Assembly: GCF_040183065.1 (NCBI RefSeq)
Contig: NC_091124.1
Coordinates: 98,474,501 to 98,538,500, forward strand
Source: Periplaneta americana
Lineage: Eukaryota; Arthropoda; Insecta; Blattodea; Blattidae
Direction: 5' to 3'
Length of the DNA: 64,000 bases
Part shown: positions 10,811 through 22,389 of the stretch, one piece after another
Position numbering within the stretch: position 1 is the first letter of the stretch
Layout: every line of letters starts with the position of its first letter
The notes under the pieces: generated by a model
The model's database searches: none
Told to the model about the DNA's origin: nothing
Seen by the model: the letters and a program-made list of their open reading frames with translations, nothing else
Program-made: the position numbers and the translations under genes

Positions 10811-11590
10811 TCTGGAATAATTTAATTAGTGTTGACAACTAGATTGGTAAAATGTTTGCTTAAGCAGTCCATGCTCCAGCGCGCATAGTGATTTGTGAGC
10901 TTACATGAATAGAGTTATTATATTAATTTATATTTATGCTCCACTATTGGCTCAAATACTAAAGCGTCCGCTTCGAACAATACGGCACAGATATGTGCTC
11001 AAAACGCAGCGAGTCAGATTGAAATTTATGATGAAAAAGACCATGTTAAGGCAGAGTTTGGCGAAGTAATTAAATTTATTGTGTTATAGTCCGGTATTTC
11101 TTTGTTAATAGTCATCAAACTGGTGTAATGTCATTTCACTTCTTCTTGACGCTACGCAGGTAACGTCTACGACGAAAACTGGACATTGAATCAGAATGGC
11201 AAATAAGCTCTCGCCAATCAATGAAGTGTTACTATTTATTGTAAATTATTATTAGCAAAGTTCTAGAATCAGCTACCGGCGTAATCCTTTCAGGCAGTAG
11301 GCGCGTTTCCTCACTGAAATGAAACTGCGCTCAGGCTTGGGTTTGTTTGTTTCCCGGTTAGCCTGATTGTCTAGATAGTTTCTTTTTACGTTTCTTTCCA
11401 ATTATTAAGCGAATGTTAGGTAATCGCATTGCTGTTCATCGGCACTATCATGTTATTTGTCGACGTTAAATAACCCTGCTTTTGATGCAGTGTAGTTAAA
11501 TAATCAATTTTAGCAGGTAAAAATGACAAATATAGGTCGGTTGTGAAGAATGCCTTGAGAGGTCTAAAGTGCTGTATCCTGAATAATTTA
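10811..11590. other. Unassigned DNA; possible degenerate SINE tail
   Basis: GTCGACGTTAAATAACC at about 11459-11475 resembles the shared SINE 3' end listed elsewhere (CGTCGTTAAATAA). The rest is unassigned. Confidence 0.3.
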
Positions 11591-11612
11591 TTTCAATAAT
11601 TTTTAATCCACG

Positions 11613-12300
11613 TCAACTTGGTGTTATGCAGTAACATTTAACATGTGGCATCAAAAATGTCTTACAAGAAGTTTGTTTACAATAAATTGAAATATACAGT
11701 AGATAATGTTTTACAATAACTAAAATTTGCAGTAAAATAAAAAAACAGATATAAAATTGAATGAAAAAATTCAACTGTAATTTGAATTGAAGTACAAGTG
11801 TCGCCGTAAAATATGCAGAGAACCCTTCAAAGCTATCATAGAAAATTCCTGTTGTTGTTGTTGTTGGGACTCCAAATTTATGACAGAATGACACGAATTG
11901 TTTTGTTACAGTTCCTCTAGCGCCAACCATTAGTCCGATGACTTCTATATCCCTGAATTTATATGCTGTTTTGTAATAAGGGATTGTTGATTCATAAATT
12001 GTCCTTTTCTCTAGATTAACCTCCTCGGGTTCATTCTGACGAGTCTCGAATCTGATGGTTGGATCCAGAATATAACCTTTTGTCACTCCAGGTTTAAATG
12101 TTAAAATATCAATACGCCGAAGACTTCTGGTATCCGCTATTCCATGGACTTCTTCATAGGTAGTGTAGCCATTGGACTTAAGGCATGTTGCGATTACAGA
12201 CCTGATCTTGTGATGTCTGCTGTTACGAAGAGTTTCGCCAAATGGACATGAACCCAAGACATGTGCCTAAGTTTCAACCTCACTGTAGCATCGCCTACAG
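11613..12300 (-). pseudogene. R2-type LINE C-terminus: CCHC knuckle plus restriction-like endonuclease (copy 2)
   Basis: On the minus strand the frame begins HCRRCYSEVET, then TAG (12267-12269), then AHVLGSCPFGETLRNSRHH. This gives a C-x2-C-x8-H-x4-C knuckle with an internal stop, the arrangement that precedes the endonuclease in R2-clade LINEs. The endonuclease follows: TYEEVHGIADTRSLRRIDIL, YILDPTIRFETR, RTIYEST, VIGLMVGARGTVTKQF. The open frame then runs into low-complexity hydrophobic sequence that is probably 3' UTR read-through. The copy is 5'-truncated just upstream of the knuckle, so no RT is present. Confidence 0.78.
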
Positions 12301-12314
12301 TGGTTATGAAATAG

Positions 12315-14430
12315 TGTATGAAATTTTCTAAAAATTTAATTTAAATATTTAATAGAGTTCTCTGAACGTGTTAGGACTTCTAATATATTGGCAAATTATA
12401 AGATGCTGGTATTTCACCGATAAACTGAAAAGTGTGCAATGATAACTTTAGTTGTATAATGCTGGAAATTATTAAAATGTAGTCTGTACCAGAAAATTAA
12501 ATCTTTAAATACCAAATTTTAAAAACTCAAATATTAATCTATTGCAACAGCGTCGTTCAATATCAATGTACCTGTCAATTACTAACTCAAATTTGAAAGT
12601 GTACCCATATCTCCTTCACATTTTTCTCCTTTAAAACACTTGAATGTTAGGAATTATTGAAATGTCTCCAATTTTCACTACCTTATTAAGGATAGTGTTA
12701 TAATGCAGAACTAAAACTGGTTTAAGTACGATGAATATTCGTAATTATGACCGCTTCAAAATTTTTACTTCCTCATTAGCGATAATTTGTAATGGAGCAC
12801 AAAAACTGATATTGAAATGTTCACAGTAACACACGTGATTAGCAACCCTGATAATGAAAGAAATTTTGGGCATGCATCTTACCTCGTTTTAACCTGATAT
12901 ACCTACTGTAGCTAAGTCCGAAGTCTAACGGTTGGAGAAAAATTATGGTGAGAAATACTGGAACGTATTGAAGTCAACTATACTTGACGTGTTACGCTAG
13001 ATCTTTTGTATACCGCAGCATCTGGGCACTGTAAAGTATGCGCAACACACATAACTGAATACACGTTCACCAATATTTAATTTATGTATTCGCATATTTA
13101 ATATGCAGGCATGCTTTTCGTTTATGGATTTTGTAATGGCAACGCGTTGGCTGTTGTTGAGGAATATAGCGACGTTTTCCCAATCGAAGTGTTCCATCTA
13201 GCTGTATGTTTTCCCGTGTTTACCAGATATTATCTGAAACTGGCAGGCTACCAAGTGTTTCATTGAGGTCGGAAAGAGAACCAGTTCTGGCACCTGATAT
13301 GAATTTACAGTTCGTGGAATCAATAAGAAGGGTAACCTTAAAAATTTGTCTTCTATAATTAATTTATCTTCTTACTGAGTTTGTACTTAAATATAAAATA
13401 AACTTATTGGAACAACAAAAGATACAGCATTTTCAATAATGTATCTTATCACAATGTTCTACAACGTAGAAATATAATACCTCTCTCCATTTAAAAGTTC
13501 TTTCATCAATAACTTCCCAACCGTTACATTTCGGACATAGATATATATGAGGTTAAATCGAAGTGGGTTAAGCTACACTACATTATCCTGAATTATTTTA
13601 CATTCCCCCTAAGACACTCTGTATAAGGGATCTTTACTTGAAATCTAAAAGACACAATGGCGCTCCACTTCAAGCATTTTCAAATGATTTCCTTCTTCAC
13701 ATTTCGTATTACCTAAAATAAATTGATAGAGCGTGACCCGCCGAAATGGTGTGCAACTTGAAAATGGGCCACAGTCCTATCATCTATCCACAATATTTGG
13801 AACCCGAATAACGTAAATGACGGGTAGGAATTGTCCCTGATCACATTAGCCAATCCCTTGTTATGAAATGTCAAACTGAAAACAGAAAAACCACCAGGAT
13901 CGCAATTGTCGAAAATGAATTTCTTGGTAACGACCGCTAGATGGAAATACAGTTGCAAGCTATTCCGCCATTCAGTTCCATCATTTTTTGCAGTCGCTAG
14001 ATAGCAGCATAGTGAAATTGATCAAAGTTGTCTTGGAAGTCCATAAGGCTGTTCAATCTGTTATACTTATATGTGAACAGGGATATTACATAAACTCAGT
14101 AACTGACAAATGAAGCAATGATGTTAGTATCGAAAATGCACATTTGAAACTGTGAAAAACCGAGGCCACACAGCAGAACAAGTAAAGAGAGAATAGGGAG
14201 TAATGGGTTCAATATTCAGTAATGTACCATCATTTGTGAACACAATTTTTATATCCGGGTTAACCGCTGAAGGAAGATATTGAAAATATTTTTATAATAA
14301 AGCGGAAAGGTTATCAGTGTATTTTCTATATGGTAATTTTCTAAATTGTGGAACAATATTTAAAGTGACTACAGTAAACCTGCATAGAATATAGCTATTT
14401 GAAATTGGTAAAAATTAATTACAAATTACT
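12315..14430. other. Unassigned AT-rich DNA
   Basis: Short open frames only. I could not tie any of them to a family. Confidence 0.4.
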
Positions 14431-14534
14431 TATCCATTTAAACCAGCGGTGACTAAAACTCGAGCTGCAGTGATTACATGCAACAGACAGCCTACGAAGT
14501 AAGGAGACGGAGGAAAGGAACTTGGCATGAAAAC

Positions 14535-14642
14535 TACAACCAGTGGTGGTTCCTGCACTAACATCTTGATGAATCCCGCGGATATAAATCTCAAGCTTTG
14601 CTGTATCAGTAATGTCATTGAAGTCATCAAGAGCCAGTGAAT
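14535..14642 (-). pseudogene. hAT transposase fragment (RNase H fold segment)
   Basis: The minus strand reads SLALDDFNDITDTAKLEIYI then RGIHQDVS. This resembles the block with the first catalytic Asp of ZBED-like hAT transposases (typically SLALDES-x-D-x-x-DTAQL). The fragment is short and runs into unrelated sequence on both sides, consistent with internal deletion of the parent element. Confidence 0.55.
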
Positions 14643-15138
14643 AATGTACGATTTTTCATGCTTCTTTTTTAACCTTCCTCTTCAATATAATCAGGAATTT
14701 TCTAAATTCTCCTCTCGATACTTGGTCGAGAAATTCGTAGTTTTTCAAAATTAAAAATTTCTTATGGGAAAATTATTTAAGCTATTACTCTTTTGAGAAA
14801 TTCTGTTCTATTAAAAGGCTTTAGAGCACGAGATATTTCAAACCCCATTAGGTAGCTAAGTTCCTTACATTTATTTATGTTATCTTTTTTTCTGGCTATG
14901 ATTTAAGACATGTCAATTCCTGGCGTTTAACAGTTCGTTGGTACATAATATTGAATCAGTTTTTCTACAATAATATTATTAAATAAATAATTAATAAATA
15001 GTTACTCTCATAGTTACACAGATTAAGAAGATTGAAATTGAGATAAAACCTAAAAATTTTATCCTTCTAGGGAGAAGATCTAAAAATACCAATATTCATG
15101 CACGTACAGAAGAATTATAGAAACACATACTTAGTGGT

Positions 15139-15140
15139 CA

Positions 15141-15194
<54 letters not shown>

Positions 15195-15195
15195 G
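15139..15195. repeat. (AAT)n microsatellite
   Basis: Long AAT run within the hAT element. Confidence 0.95.
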
Positions 15196-15292
15196 TAATA
15201 ATAGTATTAATAATGGTATGGTATATGGTATATGGTATATTTTTCAATATACTCGGTCCTGCTGGCCCTTCACATTTCTGTATTCGAATAGT

Positions 15293-15332
<40 letters not shown>
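15293..15332. repeat. (AAT)n microsatellite
   Basis: Second AAT run within the same hAT element, ~100 bp from the first. Confidence 0.95.
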
Positions 15333-15333
<1 letters not shown>

Positions 15334-16209
15334 ACTATTCAGCGTGGCAAATAATGTTTCTATATACTCCCAATTGATCCGTTGAGCAAAGTAAACATAT
15401 TACATCTTGTCAGACAGAACAACAAAAAATTTCTCTTTCTCATTCTTTAGAAATCGCCTCTTACTGCTTGTAGAGACAGAGTTTGTAGAACGACATGATA
15501 TCGCTACTGCTTGCCTTCAGTACGTGAACGAAAGACACAGCAATGTACAGGAAACTCCTCTTACCTCTTTGAATGTCTGTGATTACACAATGTAATCACG
15601 ACACCCGCTTTGGTCACCTCTGATTTAAACCATAAAATGTATGAATGTGGCTATCGAGAGTTTCTTTCTTGTATAGTTTAGAAACGGAGAGTTCATCTTG
15701 TTAATTGGGAGCATATAAAATAATTTGACTAAAATTTGAATTTTTAGTAGTAGTTCAATTGATTTAACTATGGAAGTTAATAACATTTAGCGTGAAAAAG
15801 GATCAAAAATTGAATTGTTACAAAAGCATGAAAGAAAACATTTCGTACCATTTTCCTACGACTCATTCTTATCTTCTCTCTTCCTATGAATGGAATTCAG
15901 TAATATACTACGTTTTCCAGAGTTAATTTTCTCCGACTCTTTCAGGTTGCTGTATCCAATTGAATATATAGTTGTAGGTATATCTTAAAATAGTTTAAAT
16001 AAAGAGGAAAAAGGAAAAGTTTAAAAACCGATTATGAAGTTTTCCAAAAGAACGCCAATCCTTTCTAAAAGTTTGTGTTATTGTGCATGTCACTTGAAAA
16101 GTCGCTTAGTCCGTAGATCGGTGGATTGAAAAAAACTGCCCACTCCTTTCATAAAATGAAATTACCGCGTTTTCTGGTCACAGTTTTAATTTAAATAACT
16201 CTTAAAGGG

Positions 16210-16510
16210 GAAGCGCCGTAGCGTTTCGATTTAGGCGCATTGTTTTAGGCCGGAATATCTAAGGTTCGATTCCCGAGGAGGGTCATGGATTTTGTACATT
16301 TATCTAATCCCTCCATCCGCACTATGGCCCTGAAGTTTACAAAGCCTCTAACAGAAATGAATACCAGGAGACAAATGCGGCGGGCTCGTAGGATTGACAT
16401 TCCTACTGCGATCAATGCCGATTTTCTGTACAGATGGAAGCCTTAAATTCCCGTCACCCTATGCGTCTCCATTGACCTATGATGGGGATGACGAATGAAA
16501 TATAACTTTT
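16210..16510 (+). mobile_element. Possible degenerate tRNA-derived SINE
   Basis: The segment has a B-box-like AGGTTCGATTCCCG at about 16262 and an A-box-like region upstream (CGTAGCGTTTCGATTTAGGCG). A GC-richer body follows, ending near CTATGATGGGGATGACGAATG. The family is not certain. Confidence 0.4.
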
Positions 16511-16670
16511 AAATCTCCAGTTTTGTAAGCTTATTGATTTTCAATTAACATTTTTGTGTAATCCAGGAGACGAAAGTTTATCTTCTCATTCAATGCGTAG
16601 TAAAAATATTAAACTATGAACGGTAATACCAATCGAATTATGGAAAAAAAGCACGTTGAGAAAAGCAGTC

Positions 16671-17110
16671 CACCGTTGTGGCTGAGGGGTTAGCGAGTTC
16701 AATTCCGAACCCAGCGGGCCCGGGTTCGATCCCCGGTCGGGACGAGTTACCTGGGTGAGATTTTTTGGGGGTTTTTCCCTCACTCCTATGGATGAATATT
16801 AAGTAACTTTATCAGGCGATTGGAACCCCACTCATCTTCGCCACTTGCTTTCATTCATCTGATTTTCAGATCGCTCTACAGGCGGCCCTCCGAAGCTGCT
16901 GGCTCTCTCGACCGATCTCCGTGGATTGTATTCAAGTGATAATGGATAGGTTCTGCAACGGAACTCGGGGCAGACCTTCTCGGGGGGAGGACTTCCGCCT
17001 TGGACCGTTATGGGAGCCTTGGGGGGGGGGAGGTTGCCGGTTGCCGAAGCAGGAGTGGTACATGGACTCTGTGGTCTGTAGGGACCAGTCGTTAAGGGGG
17101 TTAAGTGATT
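16671..17110 (+). mobile_element. tRNA-derived SINE, long-bodied
   Basis: A head with GTGGCTGAGGGGTTAGCG (A box) and GGGTTCGATCCCCGG (B box) is followed by the body TTACCTGGGTGAGATTTTTT and a long GC-rich segment ending in GGACCAGTCGTTAAGGGG. The head resembles other insect SINE promoters for RNA polymerase III. The 3' boundary is approximate and no target duplication was identified. Confidence 0.65.
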
Positions 17111-17386
17111 AAGTCGGTGCCCGTAGGGATAAGAATATACATTAACTAGATGAGGATAACAGAAAAAATAATGCAGATAAAACGAGGTTTAGAAGGTTAA
17201 TACAAAGCTGTGAAGGTTTCCAGACGAAAGAAAGAAGAAAAATAATATTTCGATAGAAGAGGGAAAGAAAAACACAGTGACGGGGTGAAGAACTATTGGA
17301 AAACCAGAAATGAAGTGGAAAAGAAGAAATGAAAGTGAATTCTGTGAGTTGCTTCACGTGGCCCCTAGAAGGCCTTAAACGCGGAC

Positions 17387-17436
<50 letters not shown>
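17387..17436. repeat. (AAT)n microsatellite
   Basis: About 16 AAT units. Confidence 0.95.
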
Positions 17437-17437
<1 letters not shown>

Positions 17438-17773
17438 CTTGTGAGATGATTCATAACACGAACTCTCACTAGCAACTCTGCCGAATTATATGCTGTTCAA
17501 TGACTAAGGCTAATGCGATTCGTCTGCCTGCGATTACATAGGGACAACGTTCAAATAAAGAACTACGGTATACAAATTAAGACCTCCCTCAAAAAATGGT
17601 GTAACATCAAATTAATTAAATACATGACTTCGGTGGAAAAAGTCATTTTTAAGCATTCAATTATAACAATATCATTTTCTTTTCTCCTGAAACGTGTAAT
17701 GTAGATTTATAGGTTACATCCTTATTCAAGGGTGGTCTTCAATTATTGTATATAGGCTACGTGAATTAACCTA

Positions 17774-17992
17774 ATTTTGAAAATATGAAAAAGAGAGGTA
17801 CACAGAAGTGGCAGATGTACTGTATTTCTAATTTCATTTATTGTATTCCGTAGACCCTCTCGCTCAACAGATTCTTCTTCGGGATGCCCCCGAAGTCCTA
17901 TATGGTCTACGGAATACTGTACAATAAATGAAATTAAAAAATACAGTACATATGCCACTTCTGTGTTTCTCTTTTTTTCATATTTTCAAAAT
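17774..17992. repeat. Foldback: ~80-bp inverted repeats with ~53-bp loop
   Basis: The left arm (17774-17854) contains ACAGAAGTGGCAGATGTACT and is matched in inverted orientation by 17908-17992 (AGTACATATGCCACTTCTGT). The spacer contains CTTCTTCGGGATGCCCCCGAAG. It could be a MITE or a cruciform-forming duplication. No coding sequence is present. Confidence 0.75.
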
Positions 17993-18059
17993 TTATTTCT
18001 ATATTTGTAATATTTTTTGTAAGATTTCATTCCTTACTATGTCACTGATTAGAATTCAT

Positions 18060-18238
18060 TAGTTATTGTTTGATGTGTAAAGTAACAATAACTTTGTTTT
18101 TCTCTTTGTTGTTTATTATTGTTCAATTAATTATTGTATGGATTTGTATCTCTTTGCTGGACTTTCATTGACAAACAGCTGTTGTTCAGCGACTAAGGAT
18201 GAAACATAAATATCAAATATAAATAAATAAATAATATA
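18060..18238 (+). mobile_element. Probable LINE 3' UTR and (AAAT)n tail
   Basis: The sequence ends in AAATATAAATAAATAAATAA after a region containing GCTGGACTTTCATTGACAAA. It resembles a retrotransposon 3' end but carries no coding remnant. Confidence 0.3.
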
Positions 18239-18295
18239 TTGTCTTCGGAAAACGTATTATGTGTTTTTGACGTGTTAAATTTTATTACATTGTTA

Positions 18296-18965
18296 ACATG
18301 TTTCGGCCTGCTGTTGTCCATCTTCAGAACTGGCCGTTACTAGCCTTGGCACCCTTTGTTTTGTTTCCTGTGTGGGCGTGTTTGTGTAGTGTAATGTGGA
18401 GTCAAAGAGTGTGTTCTGAAATTGAGTTGTGTGTTGAGAATTTCATTTGGATGTGTTTTTGTGTGTCTGTATATTTCGTATTGTTCTAGTGTGTTTAGTT
18501 TCTGGATTTTTTGTTGGATGTGTAGAGTATCCATGTCTGTGTTGATGTCTCTGTAGGTGTGGTTAGCATTTGTGATGTGTTCTGCATATGTGGAAGTGTT
18601 TTGTAATTTTGTTATGACTGTGATGTGTTCTTTGTAACGTGCTTGAAATGATCCGCCTGTCTGTCCTATGTAGAAGTTGTTTCAAGTGTTACATTTGAGT
18701 TTTTATAAGCCTGTGTGGTTGTACTTGTTTGTTTGTGTTGTTAACTTTTTTGTAGTGTGTTATTTGTTCTGTATGCGATGTTGTAATTTAATTTCTTGAA
18801 TGAGATTGCAGTCTTGTGTGTGTTTTGTTTTCGTTTGTTAGTGTGATGTATTTTTTGTGTTCTTGTGTTTGTGATGTATTCTTATGTTTTTTTTTGGTGA
18901 TTATGTTTTGTCTTTCTTATTATGTTGTCTATTATGGTGGGGTTGTATCCGTATTCTTGTGCCAT
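18296..18965 (-). pseudogene. Penelope-like element C-terminus with GIY-YIG endonuclease
   Basis: The minus strand encodes, with stops, KYNHTGL*KLKCNT*NNFYIG then QTGGSFQARYKEHI, AEHITNANHTYRDI, and MDTLHIQQKIQKLNTLEQYE. The GL(Y)...FYIG...R...H layout is the GIY-YIG endonuclease that follows the RT in Penelope-like elements and cuts target DNA. The first Tyr codon is a stop (TAA) and a second stop lies before NNFYIG, so this copy is dead. The 3' end on the minus strand carries the motif CTGAAGATGG...CCGAAACATG, listed separately. The RT itself is not seen. Confidence 0.75.
18300..18327 (-). ncRNA. Hammerhead-like core motif at the Penelope-like 3' end
   Basis: Read on the minus strand: CTGAAGA, then a short weakly paired segment, then CCGAAAC. 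The boxes CUGANGA and GAAA form the hammerhead ribozyme core, which is known from Penelope-like elements. Stem II is weak here and has one extra U after CTGAAGA, so activity is doubtful. Confidence 0.35.
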
Positions 18966-18999
18966 GTATTTGATTGTGTTTAGCTCTTTTTTGTAAAGT

Positions 19000-19735
19000 T
19001 GTAAAGTTATGCTAAAAGTTGTGTAATCAAGCTGTATAATAAATTATCATTGTTATTACTATAATTTTTAGATTTATTATTATTATTATTATCATAATAA
19101 TAATCTTCATTATCATCATTACAACTTGCATAGTATTCTCTGTTCGTTACGTCCCAGTCTACTAGTTTGGCGCAATTGGTTTGAGGGCTACATGTCAGCT
19201 CACATTTCTAAACAAGGGATTTCCCAAGGCGCTCATGTTCGCGTCAGACTACTTCATGTGAACTTTGAGGAAGTTTCTCTTTACGTAGATCGTATGCCAG
19301 GGTACATTAATGTCTTCGTCTGAAATTGTAGTCTGATAAGTATTGTTTCAATAATATTTGATATTGTTCTGAAAAGGCATTAAAATTTGTTTGAGACATA
19401 TTATAACATTACATTCAGACTGCAGCACAAAATGATTTAAAAGTTGAAAGATTTTCTTTTCTTTATATTTTTAAAATAGTAATTTCAATTGTCCCTTGTC
19501 CATTCATTCATTATAAGTATATTATACATTTTATAGAGACTGTATTGTTTAATTCTTGAATATTCGAATCTGTTTTCCATATTAATAACACACACCATAA
19601 CTAATACCAACATTTTCAACAGCAACACCATCGTTAAGTAGGCCTACTGTTACAGCTTTGATGTGTATGAGAGAACAAGCACTTCAATGTTCAAAGCAGT
19701 AAATATAATAATAAATTAATATGCTAATTATATTA
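19000..19735. other. Unassigned AT-rich DNA
   Basis: It contains a short ATT tract at about 19073-19092. No supported gene. Confidence 0.4.
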
Positions 19736-19744
19736 TAATCCTAT

Positions 19745-19830
19745 ACATACCGAGCGAAGTGTTACCGTGGTGAAAATTGACCTAGCATTCGGTATTTCCT
19801 GGGTTCAACCCCCGTGATCGGACAACTAGA
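19745..19830 (+). mobile_element. Possible degenerate tRNA-like sequence
   Basis: A B-box-like GGGTTCAACCCCCG at about 19801 follows a poorly conserved head. It may be a decayed SINE head. Confidence 0.25.
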
Positions 19831-19927
19831 ATCAAGTTTTTTCGTGAGTTCCCTTGTCGCTAAGACTAATTCCTTACCACAATCACCAAACGTTGATTTA
19901 CAGTTACAAAGTAATAAAATCTAATTA

Positions 19928-21210
19928 TTAGGTGCATAAATTCGTAGCGTTTTTGTTTGTAGTGTTGTTACTCCTATTTATTTATAGACTGTCATTTTTT
20001 GTTTGAAGTTCAATGCCTGTACTTGAGTTTACATATTGAAGTTTTAATTTTTGCATATAGTAAGTAGAACAGTGGACGCTAGAAAAAAAATGGAGTGTCA
20101 AGTGGAGAAACTCGAACATTTGCGACATATTCTTCTTTTTGAGTTCAGTAGAGGGACGAAAGCAGCGGAAGAGGCCAGAAACATTTGCACCGTGCATGGG
20201 GACAATGCTATCGGAGAGAGCACGGCAAGAAAATGGTTTTCTCGTTTTAAGGAGGGTCGTTTTGACATTAGTGACACTCCATGTTCAGGAAGGCCTTCGG
20301 AGTTTGATGAAGACCGTTTAAACAAATTAATCCATAATGATCCACGTTAGTGTACCCGAGAACTGGCAAATGTGATGAACTGTGACCATTCCACCATCGT
20401 GCGACATTTGCATTCAATGGGCACGGTTCAAAAATCAGGTTAATGGGTACCGCATTCTCTAAGCCAAAACCACAAAAATCAGAGGGTGACCATTTGTGCA
20501 TCTTTGCTTGCTGATCGTCGATTGGCTCGTCAACAACATCGAACATTTGTATCCAATATCGTTACTGGTGACAAGAAATTGTATCTTTATGCTAACATAA
20601 GGAAAAGAAAGGAATGGCTGAGCCCGAACAAAAAAGCAACTCCCCGTACAAAGGCCAGCTCGCATCTACAAAAGATAATGTTATGCATCTGTTGGAACTG
20701 CGAGGGTGTGCTGTACTACGAATTGCTTCCAGAGGTATCACCATCACTACTGACATTTATTGCCGTCAACTGAGACGCCTTGCGCAATAAAATCCAAGAA
20801 AAACGACCAATAAGACTGCGTGAATTGATACTGCTCCACGATAACACTCGTACGCACTCTGCTAACCTGACACAAAACACTATCCAGGAGTTGGGTTGAG
20901 CAGTCGTTCCGCAGCCTCCTTATTCCCCTGATCTTGCGCCTCAGACTTTTCCCTTTTCCGCTCTCTATCGAACAACTTTCAAGAAACTTCCTTTCAAGAG
21001 GAAAATGCGCTCCAAACATGGCTTGACGACTTCTTTAACTTAAAACCGCACGATTTCTACAAGCGTGGAATCGAAAAACTAGTCCAGAGTTGGCAGACGT
21101 TTATAAATAGTTAAGGAGAATATATTTTTGATGACTAATTTCTGTTTTATGTGTGTTTCATGTGTTTAATAAACTTATAAAAAACGCTACGAACTTCTGC
21201 ACCAACCCAA
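19928..21210 (+). mobile_element. mariner transposon, both ends present, 1283 bp
   Basis: The left inverted repeat starts TTAGGTGCATAAATTCGTAG. The right end read inward starts TTGGGTTGGTGCAGAAGTTC and then GTAGCG. The left copy lacks about four bases near its tip. TA dinucleotides flank both ends (19926-19927 and 21211-21212), as expected for mariner. The length and the transposase it carries fit a full-length but inactivated copy. Confidence 0.9.
20090..21114 (+). pseudogene. mariner transposase (inactivated)
   Basis: The start ATG at 20090 begins MECQVEKLEHLRHILLFEF. The N-terminal helix-turn-helix region includes ESTARKWFSRFKEGRFDISD. The catalytic part is readable in pieces: VTGDKKL (first Asp), LLHDNTRTHSAN (second Asp) and PPYSPDLAPQTFPF (third Asp), the DD34D layout of mariner. 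The end is FYKRGIEKLVQSWQTFINS. In-frame stops after HNDPR (20348) and VQKSG, plus later stops and a net frameshift, prevent production of a full transposase. The gene fills the element between its inverted repeats. Confidence 0.9.
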
Positions 21211-21212
21211 TA

Positions 21213-21690
21213 GATAATGATTAGAAAAATGATTCCGCAACTAGCTCTATCAACACTATTTGTGAAGCAGGTAGTACAGGAAGTCAACTACGCAACTAAA
21301 GCCACCTTTCTGCGACAAATTGAGTTGAACACTATTTATAGATTCCCGTGCTACACAATCTGATGTCGCGACATTAATAATCGGAATTAAACAAAGGACA
21401 CATAAACAGTACTGTAAATTCAATAATGTTACAGAATGTGTCAAAATCATTGTGAGGTTTAGTCTCTGTGAAAATTGCATCAATAGTGTAGTGAAATAAT
21501 TCTATGTACAGGCCTATCGTAAAATATTACATTGCAGTATATTAGAGAAGAGCATAATATTTTCCACATTTACTTAGTATCACGTGATATATAAATACAA
21601 TTTTTATTTTAGAAGTCATCAGTCATCACCTTGTAAGAATAAGTCGGATTCTTAGTGAAGTTAGGTTCAAGAACACTGTAGCAATACGTA
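21213..21690. other. Unassigned AT-rich spacer
   Basis: No supported feature lies between the mariner and the piggyBac derivative. Confidence 0.4.
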
Positions 21691-21694
21691 TTAA

Positions 21695-22276
21695 CCCTGG
21701 AACCACACCGTGGGGTCGCACGTGACCCTACACTTTTGTTATTTAATCTGCACTAGCACCAAGCGCTATTGGAATGCTGTTATTTCGTCTACCTTAATTA
21801 TTTGAGAGACTATTGAAGTGACAACATCAGTTAAACGGTTTTATTTCCTTGTTGTGTGCTGTTCGTGCTATCGGGTCACATACGACCCCACAATGTTATT
21901 TATTGTGGTTAGTAAAACAAGAACATTTTTCATTTTCTTGGCATAGGCCTATATGTGGTGTTGTGATGTTTCTATGTGTTTTAAGTAGTAAGATAAGTTA
22001 TTTACAATTGATAATGTATTTCCATAAATTGGCAGTTGTGCTGAACTGTTCAAAATGGTGTCTTCAAGCTGTGGCCTGCAAGTGATTGACATTTCTGAAT
22101 TATTGAATAAGTTATTGAATGATGAAGCAAAGATTAAGAAAACAGAAGACAGTGATGACATAACATCAGAAAACGTATTTAAAAAAAATTATTTTCATAT
22201 ATTATTTCCTTAAATGGGTCATATGCGACCCCACATTGTCATTTACGTCATGAAAATGTACAGTGTGGTTCTAGGG
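21695..22276 (+). mobile_element. piggyBac-type non-autonomous element (TTAA ends)
   Basis: The ends are CCCTGGAACCACAC at 21695 and, inverted, CCCTAGAACCACAC at 22276. Both are flanked by TTAA (21691-21694 and 22277-22280), the invariant piggyBac target. Three subterminal palindromes GGGTC-N6-GACCC are visible (near 21714, 21874 and 22216) and may be transposase sites. The 582-bp element keeps only the start of the transposase gene. Confidence 0.88.
22055..22213 (+). pseudogene. N-terminal stub of a piggyBac transposase
   Basis: A 52-codon frame begins MVSSSCGLQVIDISELLNKL and continues with an acidic stretch (EDSDDITSE) before ending FKKNYFHILFP. Piggybac transposases typically open with such a Leu-rich and acidic segment (xExLLxxDDxxxxxxEDSDDE). 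The catalytic domain is deleted, so the product would not be a transposase. The start is chosen as the only ATG of the frame. Confidence 0.55.
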
Positions 22277-22389
22277 TTAAGTACGGTCGTTGAAGGACAT
22301 CCCGACACTCTAAGGAAAAATGTTAAATTTGGGATCAATTTGTACAAATGTTATTATATTTTCCCCCTAATATGTATTCATGTAATTGC

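Larger units (their letters stand above)
14444..15622 (-). mobile_element. hAT element with 8-bp TSD ATTTAAAC
   Basis: Left end CAGCGGTGACTAAAAC and right end (read inward) CAGAGGTGACCAAAGC form imperfect terminal inverted repeats. Both are flanked by ATTTAAAC (14436-14443 and 15623-15630). A minus-strand hAT transposase fragment lies at about 14540-14640. The 1179-bp element is internally deleted and contains two (AAT)n tracts, so it is non-autonomous. Confidence 0.75.

Noticed and set aside
15098..15385. Poly-Asn open frame
   Set aside because: It is a translation of the (AAT)n microsatellites. The Ile runs at 22911, 37348 and 55645 and the Asn run at 42907 are the same artefact.
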